A DNA stretch of 64,000 nucleotides from Ditylenchus dipsaci. Taxonomy: Eukaryota > Nematoda > Chromadorea > Rhabditida > Anguinidae. The notes under the pieces were generated by a model that ran no database searches, was not told where the DNA came from, and saw only the letters and a list, made by a program, of their open reading frames with translations. Shown here piece by piece: positions 21,051-32,154 of the stretch. A program made the position numbers and the translations under genes. The stretch is from the NCBI GenBank assembly GCA_004194705.1, contig SADC01000241.1:62001-126000 (forward strand), in the 5' to 3' direction. Position 1 is the first letter of the stretch; the number at the start of each line of letters is the position of its first letter.

Positions 21051-23773
21051 GGGTAATATTTAATTTTGTCCCCAAATTTCTGAAAAATGTCCCCAAATTC
21101 ACTGAAAAATGTCCCCAAATTGCTGAAAAATGTCCCCAAATATTCTGAAATATGTCCCCAAATTTTTATTCTCACCTTGATTTTCATAATATCAGCTTTA
21201 AGTGTAATTTTTGATGCTTTATTTTTTTACAGATGTCACTGCAACTGATTGAAGAGCCGAATAAACGTGGGAATCAAATCAATTACAAAAAGGCTGCAAG
21301 CTTTGATGGCGATGATGCTAAAGATGAACTTCAATTGTGGAAACAAGCCGAAGGAAACGAATGGTCTAATGGAAAATGGAGAATGTAGGTCAAATAAAAA
21401 AGATTAGACATTTGATATCGCTGATTTACATTACCAATTTTAGGAAAAGACGAGCAGGAAGCGAGAAGCACATTGTGGAGAATTTCGACTGCTCTTATTC
21501 TCGTAGGATTGGGTGCGAATGCAAGGCATTGTTGAGGATTCGTCGGCCAGCCATATCTCAAGAGATCTTCGTGGAAGTGGCAGCAGAACATTCGAATCAT
21601 GAATCAACAGACCGCCGGCGTATTTCTTCTCCCGTCAAGCAAAACATCAAGAAAAAGTTCGAGGACGGAAAGACAGCTCAGCTAATAAAGCAGGATCTCA
21701 TGGTTATTTATCATTATTCATTCACATATTTGGAGGGTTATTATATAGAATACGCCAAATGTTACAAATGTGCCTTTCCTTCGCCAGATCCAGAATTTCT
21801 CAGCGTACCAGAAGAAGAGTGACCTTTCGCCTTCTACGTTGAAGGACTTGCGTGACTATGCTGCGTCCAAGCAAAACGAGCCTGCTTATGAAGATGAGGT
21901 CTTTGTATGCAATTTTCAAGCGAGAAAGAACAACAGCATGGATGAATTCTGTCTAGTGTGGTCCACCAATAAGTTTCGATGTTTGCAATCAAGCTGCGCC
22001 TTCATAAGTGTTGACTCTACCTACAACTTAAACTGGAATGGATACCCTGTTATGGTATGTTTTCTTGGAATTTGGCTAAGCGAATGAATTGTTTTGATTT
22101 AGGTTTCTGGATTTGGTGATTCAAACAAGCAATTCTTCCTTACACATATTGCTTTAGCTTCGAATGAGAATGGGTGGTGTTATGAAGTGTTTTTCCGATG
22201 GATCAAAGGTGGAAATTACAATCCGAGTGTGGTAATGGCCGATGACGATCAGGGAATCACATTGGTATGTTTGTTGCTCATGACGTTAAATGAGTTGATT
22301 TACAAAAGATGATTTAAGGTGCGAAAAATGTGTGGCCGGATGCTAAGCGTGCAATGTGCAATTTTCACATGAAGGCAAATCTGCGTAAGAAGATGAAGCT
22401 CTTGGGCATTCCCAAGGATGTCAGAGGGCATCTTTATTCGGACATTGACGTCTTGCAACAGGCTTCATCAATGATAGAATTTCTTTCTGGTTTTAAAATT
22501 TTGCACTTTATCATTTTTCAATATTTTATTCATGGTTTTAGCTGCGACTGCACTTTCTCAACATTGGACAAGCAAGTACGCTGCTGACCATTTATGCACA
22601 TGCTTCAAGGATTACTTCTTTTCAACGTGGGTGAATTCAAGATTGTGTGGTTGATTCGAAGGATTTTCTGCGTGCTACTCTACGAACAATGGATTGGAAT
22701 CTACGAACCGCGTTATAAAGGACTGCAGTACTCTTCGAAAACAACTTTTGATCCCGGCATTCCTTCGTACGGCTGAAAAAATGATGTTGAATTCTAGCAA
22801 AGATCCAGATCGTCAGGTAGCATGAATTGATTTATAGTCATTGAAGTTCTTACTGTTAATCGCTTAGGAGCCGGCCATCTGTCCTAAGATTTCGCCAGAA
22901 GTCTTCAAAGAGGCTTATCAGTTGGAGCAAGAGAAACGTCCGTTTTTAAGAAGCCCGCAGAACAATCTCTTCGTAATGCCTTCTTCCTCAGCTCGGGACA
23001 AGAATACAGCAGATCTTTACGAAAAACTTCTACAGGGCGGTTGGACTTTCCTGCAATTGAAGGAATACAAGGCAGCATTTCATGTTATCGTTCCGTCTCT
23101 AGTGTGGCCGAACCATTTTTCGTGCTCTTGCAAGATGGGTGGAAAAAAAGCGCATTGCAAACACTCTGTGATGGTGATGAAAAAGCAAGGCCAAACGACT
23201 TATCCGCGCCATGCTATTGCTGAGCCGCTGGGAAAAAAGAGAAAAAGAGGACGTCCAAGTCAAGGATAGAGTGAATTAATATTTCGCCGTTGCACATTTT
23301 TATTTGTGGGAGTGTGTTAGAATAAATTTTGTTGCAATCAAGATTCGTGTTGACAAATTAATGCGTATGGATTCTAATACTACATTTAGTGTAGTATGAC
23401 TGGAATTCGGTGATGGCTATGATGGTAATGACTGGTAGGCGGAATTGGTGCTGTTGGCATAATCATTTTTAACGTAAAAACCACACTCAGCATCAAAAAT
23501 TACACTTAAAGCTAATAATATGAAAAATAGGGAAAAATAAAAATTTGGGGACATATTTCAGAATATTTGGGACATTTTTCAGAAATTTGGGGACATTTTT
23601 CAGCAATTTGGGACATTTTTCAGCAATTTGGGGACATTTCACATTTGGGGACATTTTTCAGCAATTTGGGGACATTTTTCAGAAATTTGAGGACATTTTA
23701 CATTTGGGGACATTTTTCAGCAATTTGGGGACATTTTTCAGAAATTTGGGACAAAATTAATTACCCCCCCCCC
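21051..23773 (+). mobile_element. MULE with transposase gene, TTTTTCAGAAATTTGGGGACA word family
   Basis: Terminal arrays of about 20-bp words (CCCCAAATTTCTGAAAAATG, 21068-21170; inverted at 23545-23755). Outer ends GGGTAATATTTAATTTTGTC / inverted with a C-run, flanked by the 8-bp palindromic duplication TTTATAAA (21043-21050, 23774-23781). It encodes a Mutator-type transposase with at least one inactivating stop, so this copy is probably dead. The word arrays are likely transposase-binding sites (inference). Confidence 0.88.
21233..23269 (+). pseudogene. Mutator-like (MULE) DDE transposase with SWIM zinc finger, nonsense-mutated
   Basis: The start follows TTTTTTTACAG, a trans-splice-like acceptor. 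Short introns separate exons beginning near 21233, 21436, 21788, 22103, 22319, 22543 and 22869. N-terminal zinc-binding block FDCSYSRRIGCECKALLRI. Catalytic Asp 1 in ISVDSTYNLNWNGYPVMV, Asp 2 in VVMADDDQGI, then MCNFHMKANLRKK, and the Glu motif NNGLESTN. SWIM finger FSCSCKMGGKKAHCKH, and a basic AT-hook-like tail KKRKRGRPSQG. Lesions: TGA at 22652-22654 where the sister transposase has Trp (..LCG-stop-FEGF versus LNGWYEGF), and a one-base phase mismatch at the 22264/22319 junction. It is clearly homologous to the gene at 53213-55330. Confidence 0.88.
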
Positions 23774-23781
23774 TTTATAAA

Positions 23782-24812
23782 TGGGGTGCGCGACAATTCA
23801 ACCCCAGCCGATTCAGCCCCGGAGCCGATTTACCCCCGACCAATTCATCCCCAGCCGATTCACCCCCAGCCGATTCACCTCCGACCGATTCACCCCAGCT
23901 ATAATTCACCCCCATCAATATTTATTAAAAAGACACACAAATATTCGAAGAGTTCTTTATTCAGAGTAAATTTGAAATTCTTCGAAAGAGTATGGTATAT
24001 TAAACAAGAACATGAAGTGAGCTACTCTACCATCATAAAATTCATTGCAATTCCTTTTAAATATTCCACTGTGCTTCTGGCCTTGGCGTTCTCCACGATG
24101 TTGCGAATTCTTTCATCCGCCAAACGATACTTGGTTCTTTTGTTTTTCGGCACATTTCCTTGTAGCCACTTTGCATAGAGTTGGTCGCGTCCTTTTTGGA
24201 TTTTTTACTGGATCCAGCTCTGCCGGCAAAACAGCCCAAAGTTCAGCAAGATGAGATATGAGAACGTATCTGGAACCATCAAGACCAATAATTGCATCAT
24301 CCGGTTTCACAAATGCCAAAGCGGGAATCATTCCTAAATAAAAGAATAGTTCTGAGTCTAAAAATCGATAAAAACCTTCGTGTAGTGTCGCGACTGTCTT
24401 TTTGTTTCCAGAAGAGAAATCCGTCCAAAACAAGCTTCTCCTTGACTTTCTCCGAAAAAACCTTAACAGGGTTGCTTTGAGAGTGATTATAACAACAATA
24501 AAGGCACCCTACCGAACAAGCCAGAACAGCTACCGGAGTTATTTATTGGAGTTATTTAGATTATAAGTCGTAAACACACAAGAGAGAACAATAGCAATAA
24601 AAGCTACAGCAAAATAACGAACTATGCCAACAAAATAACCAGAACAAAGAGTAAGGGCTTATTTGTCACAAAATAAGTTTTGTTTAAATTTTAAATAATG
24701 TCTCGACAATAATAAGTGTGAACGACTGGGGGTAAATCGGCTGGGGGTGAATCGGTCGGGGTGAATCGGCCCCGGGGGTGAATTGTCCTGGGGGTGAATT
24801 GTCCGTGTCCCT
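23782..24812 (-). mobile_element. MULE-like element, CCGATTCACCCCCAG word family
   Basis: Left array of CCAGCCGATTCACCCCCAG words (23800-23912), inverted at 24725-24805; ends GGGGTGCGCGACAATTCA. It abuts the previous MULE, so the target duplication is blurred (TTATAAAT left, TTATACAG right). Holds a broken minus-strand gene. Confidence 0.7.
24022..24476 (-). pseudogene. FLYWCH/MULE-associated gene remnant with KYRLADERI motif
   Basis: The minus-strand N-terminal part reads VKEKLVLDGFLFWKQKDSRD, like the start of a FLYWCH domain. After an intron-like GTTTTT...TTTAG comes DDAIIGLDGSRYVLISHLAE; after a frame break near 24215 comes [20 protein letters not shown], ending [10 protein letters not shown]. 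The KYRLADERI block is shared with 16946-17240. Degenerate, no catalytic core. Confidence 0.5.
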
Positions 24813-24816
24813 TATA

Positions 24817-25251
24817 CAGTCGACGCTTTTACTTAGGACACCCAAGGGACCGGCTAACTTACCGGGTTTGACACTTTTTTTACCTTAAGTTTTTAATACC
24901 TTTGCTAGTTCTGTTTTGACAGTCTGGTCCCAAATATTGCAAGGATTCTGATTTTCCCGATCGTTTTCTAAAATCCCAATGTATTTGCTCTAAAAAAGCC
25001 AAAACTCTATTAAAAAACAGGTATTTTCGATAGAGCCTGTCCTAACTAAGAGCTTTTGCTTTTACAGAGCGAAAAATTTAGGGTTTTTAGAAAATGATCG
25101 GGAAAATCGGAATCCTTGCGATATTTGGGACCAGACTGTCAAAACGGAACTAGAAAAATTTTAAAAAATAGAGCTAAAAAAAGTGTCGGACTCGAGGGGG
25201 GAACGAACTTCTGTCCTAAGTGGGGGGTGTCCTAAGTAAGAGCGTCGACTG
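24817..25251. mobile_element. mariner-type MITE, CAGTCGACGC ends
   Basis: Ends CAGTCGACGCTTTTACTTAG / inverted ...GAGCGTCGACTG, flanked by TA (24815-24816, 25252-25253). The inner arms around TCGGAATCCTTGCGATATTT are shared with the MITE at 48104-48546 and parts of 18657-18930, although the terminal words differ. Confidence 0.75.
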
Positions 25252-25254
25252 TAA

Positions 25255-25455
25255 ATGCTGTGGTAACATGGAAACAGCATAAGCTGTTGAGGTCCTACAT
25301 AAGCCTGAAACATCTATCGCACAAAAAAATGACCTTCCATCTTTTTTTGATTGTGGCTGAACGAATTCCGGAGAAAGACACACCAATTGGCTGACTATTT
25401 CTTGACCGCGGGCTTGCTCCTTGCTTCTTTTCGAACTCGAATTGCGAGTCATCAT
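25255..25455 (-). CDS. short unrecognised ORF
   Basis: Minus-strand frame MTRNSSSKRSKEQARGQEIV preceded by AATTTGTAG, a possible acceptor. Basic start, then LVCLSPEFVQPQSKKDG. May be an isolated exon of a transposon gene. No family recognised. Confidence 0.25.
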
Positions 25456-25872
25456 GGTACCTACAAATTATACCAAATTTCATTCCGTCAAAAAATCTAA
25501 AAAAGTCGTCGATTTTAGTACGGCTCATACACCAAAAGATAGCCCAGACATTTAGCTACAAGAAAAGTCAGACCGATTTTTGCTTAGTCAGAAATTTAGA
25601 AGCTAGAGGTCATTTAAAGCAAATAACTGGTATTTTTACGATTAAAATTAGGGGTTTTTGCGTTACCTGTCTAACTTTTGTATAAAGCCACCCAAATTTG
25701 TATCTTTTGCACACTTCTTTGGTGCGTAATCCTAGCAAATTTACTTTTCTATCGGGCTACCTAAAACAGATAAGAATGAAATCCGTTACAGACCTAGGGT
25801 TACTTGGAGTTACATGTATAGAAATCTCAGTCAATTTTTGAATTTTTTGATTTGGCGCGAAAATCGTAAATT

Positions 25873-26520
25873 GATTATGATTTTGAATTTTAAGGGGCTG
25901 TGGCCTACGCACCGTATTTTCATTGAAGATGCGTGAATTTTTTTAAATTGACAGCGCGAAATCTAAGCTATTCAATGGTATGAAAATTTCTGTTGAACGA
26001 CTAAAAATAATCAAAGTTGTAAAAAGAATTTTATGATTAAACAAAAAATAGTCAAAATCTGTAAAACAGTTAATAAATCAAATGATAAACACTTTTTGTA
26101 TCGACATGAAAACCATGTGTTTGCATGTTTTTGATTTTGACACACCGTGACCCCAACACTAGTATTGCCTATCCAGAGGCCATCCACAGACCAGGACCCA
26201 AACCACATGGCGGACCGAGGAAAAATCGTGTTTTTCACATTATTTACCAAAAAATATTGTCGGCGAGAAAAATCGGTACTTACCCCTAATACCGAAATTT
26301 CATCCTGAATCCGAATCCGTTGAGATCCGGTTAAAATAATTTTTATAAGCTGAGGTATCCATCTCAGTAGACCAGGGGTGCGACTTTTCTGACCTGTTTA
26401 CTCAAAGTACTATATCTCAGCTTATAAAAATTATATCAGCCTGATCTTAACGGATGCAGATTCAAGATGAAATTTCGGTAATAGGGTTGATTTTCAAGAA
26501 ACTTTTTCTTATAAAATTTT
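25873..26520. repeat. triplicated segment and palindromic MITE, copy 1
   Basis: The same segment is at 36522-37160 and 45042-45690. It holds a single CACGGTGTGTCAAAATC-type end (26136-26150, inverted), and a hairpin at about 26283-26500 in which CGAAATTTCATC...TATAAGCTGAG pairs with CTCAGCTTATA...GATGAAATTTCG. Confidence 0.75.
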
Positions 26521-26749
26521 TCTTTTTCAATAAAAGTTAATAAAAATACGGAAAAAATACTGGTGAATTTGTTTACTGCGGCAAAAAGGGTATGATGGTT
26601 TTGCTGTCAGGGCGGATGTGAGTTATAAGACCTGTCGTATTTCAACTGAAATGAAAATCGGTAAATTTTGACTGTCGGTGGAAACAAATAAGACATTTAT
26701 CTGAAACAGTGCAGGATATTTGTAGACACACTATCTGAAAACTAACTAC

Positions 26750-27303
26750 CTTGTACTTTTTCCGCTGAATTTGTCTAGCAATTCTTGCATCCTTTGGTAT
26801 ACGTGCTCTTATCTGCTTGCTGGTTCCCCTTTTTATTGAACGGACGATGCTTTTAGTTTTTGAAAGAGGAGACGCTTCAGCTACATCATATCCTGCTTGC
26901 AATTTTTGCCGTATCTAAGCAAATTAAAGAAAAAATCACTAAAATGCACAGTCGGTACTGACCTCAAATTCACCTGACTTAGGTGCATGGTTGTGGCGCT
27001 TCGTGAGATGGAAGAGGCGGCTACCCACTTTGACAAATCCCTTCCCTTTGCAATTCTTATTAATACCTTGAAGGTTCTTGACCTTTTGCAAGCAATTAAA
27101 GAAGCATATCCCTTGCATCTTTAACTTTCCTGAAGATTTTTTGTATTTCAGGCATTCGAAACACAAGTGGATACCCGAGCAAAAATGTAGCGGTATCCGT
27201 TAGACCATATTACGCTCTTTCCAGCCCTGTTTGTTTCTTGCTGTTGTATTTGGTTTTTAAATAAAAAGCTAATCTCTTGATCTTCAGAATCACTTGAGCT
27301 CAT
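26750..27303 (-). pseudogene. FLYWCH zinc-finger protein remnant, copy A
   Basis: Starts MSSSDSEDQEISFLF after ATTTTAG, then SNGYRYIFARVSTCV. A one-base frame change leads to FECLKYKKSSGKLKMQ, GINKNCKGKGF and the histidine pair LTKRHNHAPKSGEFE, typical of the FLYWCH C/C/H/H layout. A GTCAG...TTAG intron (26915-26962) joins [20 protein letters not shown], rich in Lys/Arg. No transposase follows. The same break is present in copy B, so decay predates the duplication. Confidence 0.6.
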
Positions 27304-27966
27304 CACAGCAAAACTAAAATAATTTAATACAGTCAATTATCAGACTGCAGAGGCATGCACATTCATAATTGAAATAACTGAAAAAAGGATTTCTTAACAG
27401 AAAGACCACAAAAAAATTCTAAAAATATGAGAAAAATATCGCGCGACAAATTCTAAAAATGTTAGAAAATGTCGCGCGACAAATTCTAAAAATATTAGAA
27501 TTTGTCTGGTAGCCATTTAAAGCAAACAACTGGCATTTTTACGATTAAAATTAGGGGTTTTTGCGTTACCTGTCTTTAAAATTAGGGGTTTTTGCGTTAC
27601 CTGTCTAACTTTTGTATAAAATCGTAAATTGATTATGATTTTGAATTTTAAGGGGCTGTGGCCTACGCACCGTATTTTCATTGAAGATGCGTGAATTTTT
27701 TTTAATTGACAGCGCGAAATCTAAGCTATTCAATGGTATGAAAATTTCTGTTGAACGACTAAAAATAATCAAAGTCGTCGATTTTAGTACGGCTCATACA
27801 CCAAAAGATAGCCCAGACATTTAGCTACAAGAAAAGTCAGACCGATTTTTGCTTAGTCAGAAATTTAGAAGCTAGAGGTCATTTAAAGCAAACAACTGGT
27901 ATTTTTACGAGTAAAATTAGGGGTTTTTGCGTTACCTGTCTAACTTTTGTATAAAGCCACCCAAAT

Positions 27967-28389
27967 TTGTATCTTTTGCACACTTCTTTGGTGCGTAATC
28001 CTAGCAAATTTACTTTTCTATCGGGCTACAGCCCTATTTTCGAGCTTTCAAATATAACACAGAATTTCAGACCAGTCATAGTTGCAAAGCGAGGGGATGT
28101 GTTTCGGTATATTTTTCGAAAACTTCATTATAAACTCAAAAAGTTGCTTATTTTTGAGGTGAGTGATGAGTCATCACTGATGACTTGTTTTAATGCCCTG
28201 AATGTGAGGAAGCTTTTGCGGATAAGTTTACCTAAAACAGATAAGAATGAAATCCGTTACAGACCTGAGGTTACTTGGAGTTACATGTATAGAAATCTCA
28301 GTCAATTTTTGAATTTTTTGATTTGGCGCAAAAATCGTAAATTGATTATGATTTTGAATTTTAAGGGGCTGTGGCACTCAAGTCGGTAG
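27967..28389 (+). CDS. unrecognised 140-residue ORF, copy A
   Basis: An open frame (contains FRPVIVAKRGDVFRYIFRKL and NLSQFLNFLIWRKNRKLIMI). Truncated or internally deleted versions occur at 25640-25920, 27570-27690, 35230-35454 and 36317-36580, so the sequence is part of a repeat. No motif is recognised and splice signals are absent. Possibly non-coding. Confidence 0.25.
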   Translation: MYLLHTSLVRNPSKFTFLSGYSPIFELSNITQNFRPVIVAKRGDVFRYIFRKLHYKLKKLLIFEVSDESSLMTCFNALNVRKLLRISLPKTDKNEIRYRPEVTWSYMYRNLSQFLNFLIWRKNRKLIMILNFKGLWHSSR

Positions 28390-29052
28390 ACCTCCAGCAC
28401 TAAATTATACAACAGGAGACCAAGGCATTTTTTAGATTTTTTCCAAATAAAATTTCTATTGTGTCCAAACTATTTCAAACCACTCTAAACCACTTCAAAC
28501 AACCTCAAACTACCATTTACCACACAAATAACCCCGAATGGATTATCTGGTGGTTTTAAGATATTTTAGATGTTTTGCAAATATATCGGTTCTGATAAAT
28601 TCAGTTTGAGATGGTTTGGACATAATGTACAAATTTTCGGAAAAATCATAAGATTATGCCTTATTTTTTAGAGTATAAATTGTGGAACCCTAGGCGAATA
28701 AAATTTGTGTGAAAATATTTTTCACAGGTTTTTACCAAATGATTAATCTCCGGGATACGGGAGTCAAAAAGTCCTGGATGCGAAATGTCGTGTAAGTAAA
28801 TTAAAGTGTGTTGACTGTAATGATTTTGTGATAAGCCTGCTATTTGCATACACAATGTTGGAGTGGAGTTCACTGCTGATCTCTATTGATTTGTCTTTTA
28901 AATTATAACCCCACTCTAATTGCGCAAATTTTCAGTTGAAAGTTTACTTGACTTGAGCGATAATTGTTGTGAAGAATTGTTCATCAGATCTCTCTGAAAG
29001 TATGCTTCTTCCTTTAGTGCAATTTTCTACAACGTTGAACGATTTCAGGGAA

Positions 29053-30198
29053 ATGACTACTGCGAGCACATCCGGAACTTCAAAGAATGCCGATCGGGAC
29101 CAAGAGGTTTGCTTTTTTACTACCAACACTTTAAATAATTATGCAGATGATGAATTGATTGACGTGTGAAGTATTTGATTGACAAATTTGAGTGACATTA
29201 TTCTGCTGGCAAACATTTTCATTTTATTTCACGCTATTTCTGCCAATCAGTTTCTCTGTTAATCGTTGTTGTTCTATATTCTGCAAAAAAAGACCTGAAA
29301 ATGTTTCTTCCGACTGAAATCTACGTGGATATTTTTCAATTTGGAAACTTGGATTTTTGCAAAACTCACCTAACTACTAACTCCAAAATATCAACAATTT
29401 TGATGCAGTACGTCAAACCAAAACTGGAGATAGTAGAAGTGAAGGTACTGAACAAAAACCAAATTCGATCACGATGTTCTCTTTGTAATTTCAACTCTTA
29501 ATTTACAGATTGAAAATATGTGGGAAGCGGCTGAGTCTTTGAAGGTGCGCAATCAATTGGCATCAACATCGTTCAAAATTTCTCTGGAAGAACTGCAGAA
29601 GCGCGAGCTCCGACTGCAAGCTGACAAAGAGGAGCTAAAGAAGCGCGAGCTTCGACTGCAAGCTGACAAAGAGGAGCTAAAGAAGCATCGCGAAGTTCTT
29701 TTTGAGCAGATTCGCAAAGCTACAGGCGTCAAAAGGCACAAAGTAAGTGTTTCTCTAGGTTTGAAATCATACTAGCTTTTAATTTAATTTTAGCCCAGTT
29801 CTCAGTGGCCAGGTGATAAAGATGGATTTTTCAAGAGAGTGAGTTTTTTCTGCTTTCTGTCGTAACTCTAACGGTCCAAAATCTTTCAAGGGTCCTCGTA
29901 TCGATCATGTCCGTTCGATGCACCCGACTATTTGGGAAAGAAATTTGCCTGGATCACGCAAATACACGCCTGTTACTGTCAGGTATTTTTTGAAATTCGA
30001 GACATAGGACGATATCTGAAAGAGTTTTGTTGTCATTTTAACCATTATTCCAGTTCACTTGATACGCAACATGCTTCATCGTCTGCGCTGGCCGACCTGG
30101 GTAAGAATGAAAAGTTTCAAATAGCTCCACCAAATAAGCGTCATAAGAAAAAGGAAGAAAAACAGGATGGCAAACAATTTGGTACTCGACACAAATAA
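29053..30198 (+). CDS. coiled-coil protein gene, five exons, copy A
   Basis: Exons 29053-29106, 29509-29742, 29794-29838, 29891-29982 and 30054-30198 join in frame (570 bases, 189 residues). The start lies after GATTTCAG, a likely spliced-leader acceptor. Exon 2 is a charged coiled coil with a perfect 14-residue tandem duplication, KRELRLQADKEELK twice. Exon 4 has RIDHVRSMHPTIWERNLPGS, and the C terminus is basic (PPNKRHKKKEEKQ), suggesting a nuclear protein. I do not recognise the family. Exon 2 can also be joined, in the same phase, to the F-box-like exon at 29301-29444. Copy B at 39692-40838 encodes the same protein. Confidence 0.7.
29301..29444 (+). CDS. alternative first exon encoding an F-box-like motif, copy A
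   Basis: Frame LPTEIYVDIFQFGNLDFCKT to EIVEVK resembles the nematode F-box start (LPxEIxxDIF). It ends at a GTACTG donor in phase 0, exactly matching the acceptor at 29509 used by the coiled-coil gene, and sits wholly inside that gene's first intron. A fused F-box plus coiled-coil protein is therefore possible through an alternative promoter. F-box proteins recruit substrates to SCF ubiquitin ligases; here only the first part of the motif is clear. Confidence 0.45.
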
Positions 30199-30480
30199 GT
30201 TACTTTGATTGCATTGCTCGTTCAATTACTCGTTATCGTCTGTCCTATTTAAATAAAGGTTATTAGTACCGCATTTTTTCTAATAAGCAAGCATGCCCGT
30301 TTATTTTTCAATCACCCGAAAATCGGATAATTTTGAATTCGATCTCCACATTTGGGTGCTTAACTAAAATCCGAAAAGTGGAATCTGTAGAGCTCGTCTT
30401 TGATAGTTTTTTGAAGATGCATCAAGACTTTTAATCAAGCATTTTTCTGAAAGTTTCGATTCTTTTTAATGACACCGAAC

Positions 30481-30752
30481 CAGTGTTCTCAATATTCAGA
30501 GGCAGAATGAAAAGTCAGAATGAAATTCAAAAATTCTGACAGTCAGAAAGCGCGGGAAATTATTCTGAATGTCAGACTCTTTCTGACTCTCAGAAATGAC
30601 AATCACACAGGGAAAAAACAGCGTGATCTGATCCATTTTTTCTTCTGACTCTCATTTCTGACAGTCAGAATAATTTCCCGCGCTTTCTGACTGTCAGAAT
30701 TTTTGAATTTCATTCTGACTTTCCATTCTGCCTCTGACTATTGAGAACACTG
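30481..30752. mobile_element. hAT MITE, copy A
   Basis: Ends CAGTGTTCTCAATA / inverted TATTGAGAACACTG (one mismatch) with perfect 8-bp duplication CACCGAAC (30473-30480, 30753-30760). The interior is a palindrome of TCTGACTGTCAGAATTTTTG words. Present at the same place in copy B (41123-41393), so it was inserted before the segmental duplication. Confidence 0.88.
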
Positions 30753-31171
30753 CACCGAACTTTGAGAAAATCGATGGACAAAAATTACATAAATTTTGAG
30801 AGGATGGCGTGTCTATTACGCAGTCAAGGTATTTCCCCTGGTCAACTGGGCCCCGTGTCATTTTGTCATCAAAACCGTCAATTCGAAAACTTCGAGCAGT
30901 TTCTAAAAATAATATTAGCAAATATTATTATTATTTTTGACAAACAACTATAAACGGATCTTACTTTTACTAGGATTTGTGAACGACACCCAAATCGTAT
31001 AGATCCCAACATTCATTGATCTACAGTAGCCTATCCCAAAAAAGTACATTAGAAAAGGGAGGACAAAGTTTTTTTTTAGAATAAAAAATACTTTTTTCGG
31101 GGCAAATTTGCTTTTTTCGGTTCAAATTTTTATTTTACATGATTATATCACATTGTCTAATTTTTTTTATC

Positions 31172-31284
31172 AAAATCAAGGACACGGGCCGGCTCGGCCC
31201 GCCAGGCTTCGGGCCGGGCCGTACCTGCTGCGGGCCGGGCCGAAAAAGCTCCGGGCCGGGCCTAGCCTTGAAGCCCGGTTATAT
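31172..31284. repeat. GGGCCGGGCC GC-rich island unique to copy A
   Basis: Repeated CGGGCCGGGCC words in an otherwise AT-rich context. At the homologous position copy B carries 41816-42208 instead, so one of the two copies was replaced here after duplication. Confidence 0.6.
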
Positions 31285-31723
31285 TTTAAATATTTGACCT
31301 GGGAAGAAATGAGTACTATTGAGGGATAGGATTTCAGTATTATTTAGGAACTGAGATTTTTTGCGATTTCAATTTACATTATTTTATACAACCGTATGCT
31401 GAAAATGACGGCAAGAAGCAGGGCTACATTTTGAGTGTAAGGTTGCAAATGAGTATGCGAATTAAAATTGGGGGAAAACGTCACTTCCAAATTAATACCG
31501 AATAGTTCAGGGATAGTCCCATTGATGATTTCACCGAATTGGACATGGTTCAACGTTTTTTATATTTTAGCCCTAACTTTATACCAACTTTTCATCTGTG
31601 GGATAGCTCAAATGAAAGCCCAGAAGCTTGGCTACATTTTGACACTAAGCTTGTAAATAAAAGGAGAAAAAAATAAGGTTATCAGCCAGTGGTAGTCGAA
31701 CCTGTGACCTAAGGCGATGCGTA

Positions 31724-32040
31724 CCGTATATTCTCTATTAAACCCTCATGGGGGATTATTTTTTAACCCTCGAAAAATCCTGAAATTGTCAATCTAAAAT
31801 GGCCTAAACTCTGAAATCCTAGTCAAAAAAATGAGGGTGGGGGATTATTAGAGAGTGGGGGATTAATAGAGAATACACGGTTATAACGGTTTATAAAAAG
31901 GCGGCCCCGCCTCCGCCGGCGGGCTGCCAGGCGGAGGCGGGAAAATCAGAAACTGCCGGCGCGGCCGCCAGGCGGCGGTGAGGCGGTTTTGAAAAGGCGA
32001 CGGAGGCGGCGGCGGAGCGAAGAATGCCGGCGGAGCAGTT
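31724..32040. repeat. CCGTATATTCTC MITE and GGCGGAGGCGG GC-rich block, copy A
   Basis: 31724-31879: inverted ends CCGTATATTCTCTATTAA / TTAATAGAGAATACACGG of the mariner-type family. 31890-32035: GC-rich GGCGGAGGCGG and GCCGGCGG words. The same pair is at 42630-42960, and another GC-rich block lies at 43514-43690. Confidence 0.6.
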
Positions 32041-32154
32041 TTTAATTCAATTTTGTTGTTTTCAATTAGTATTTTTCAACAAAATACTAATTAATGAAAA
32101 TTAATTGATTAATAAACTGAAAACAAGTCAAATTTTCAATCATTCATTCACATG

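Larger units (their letters stand above)
25763..32140. repeat. segmental duplication, copy A
   Basis: Direct near-identical repeat of 36412-43053 (offset 10,639-10,650 through most of its length). Homology starts at ACCTAAAA...ATAAGAATG and ends at AAATTTTCAAT. It contains a FLYWCH remnant, the coiled-coil gene and a hAT MITE. It differs from copy B mainly at 31172-31284, where a GGCCGGGCC-rich segment replaces 393 bases of other sequence. Confidence 0.93.

Noticed and set aside
23545..23760. FRNLGTFFSNLGHF repeat protein
   Set aside because: Translation of the 20-bp MULE terminal words.
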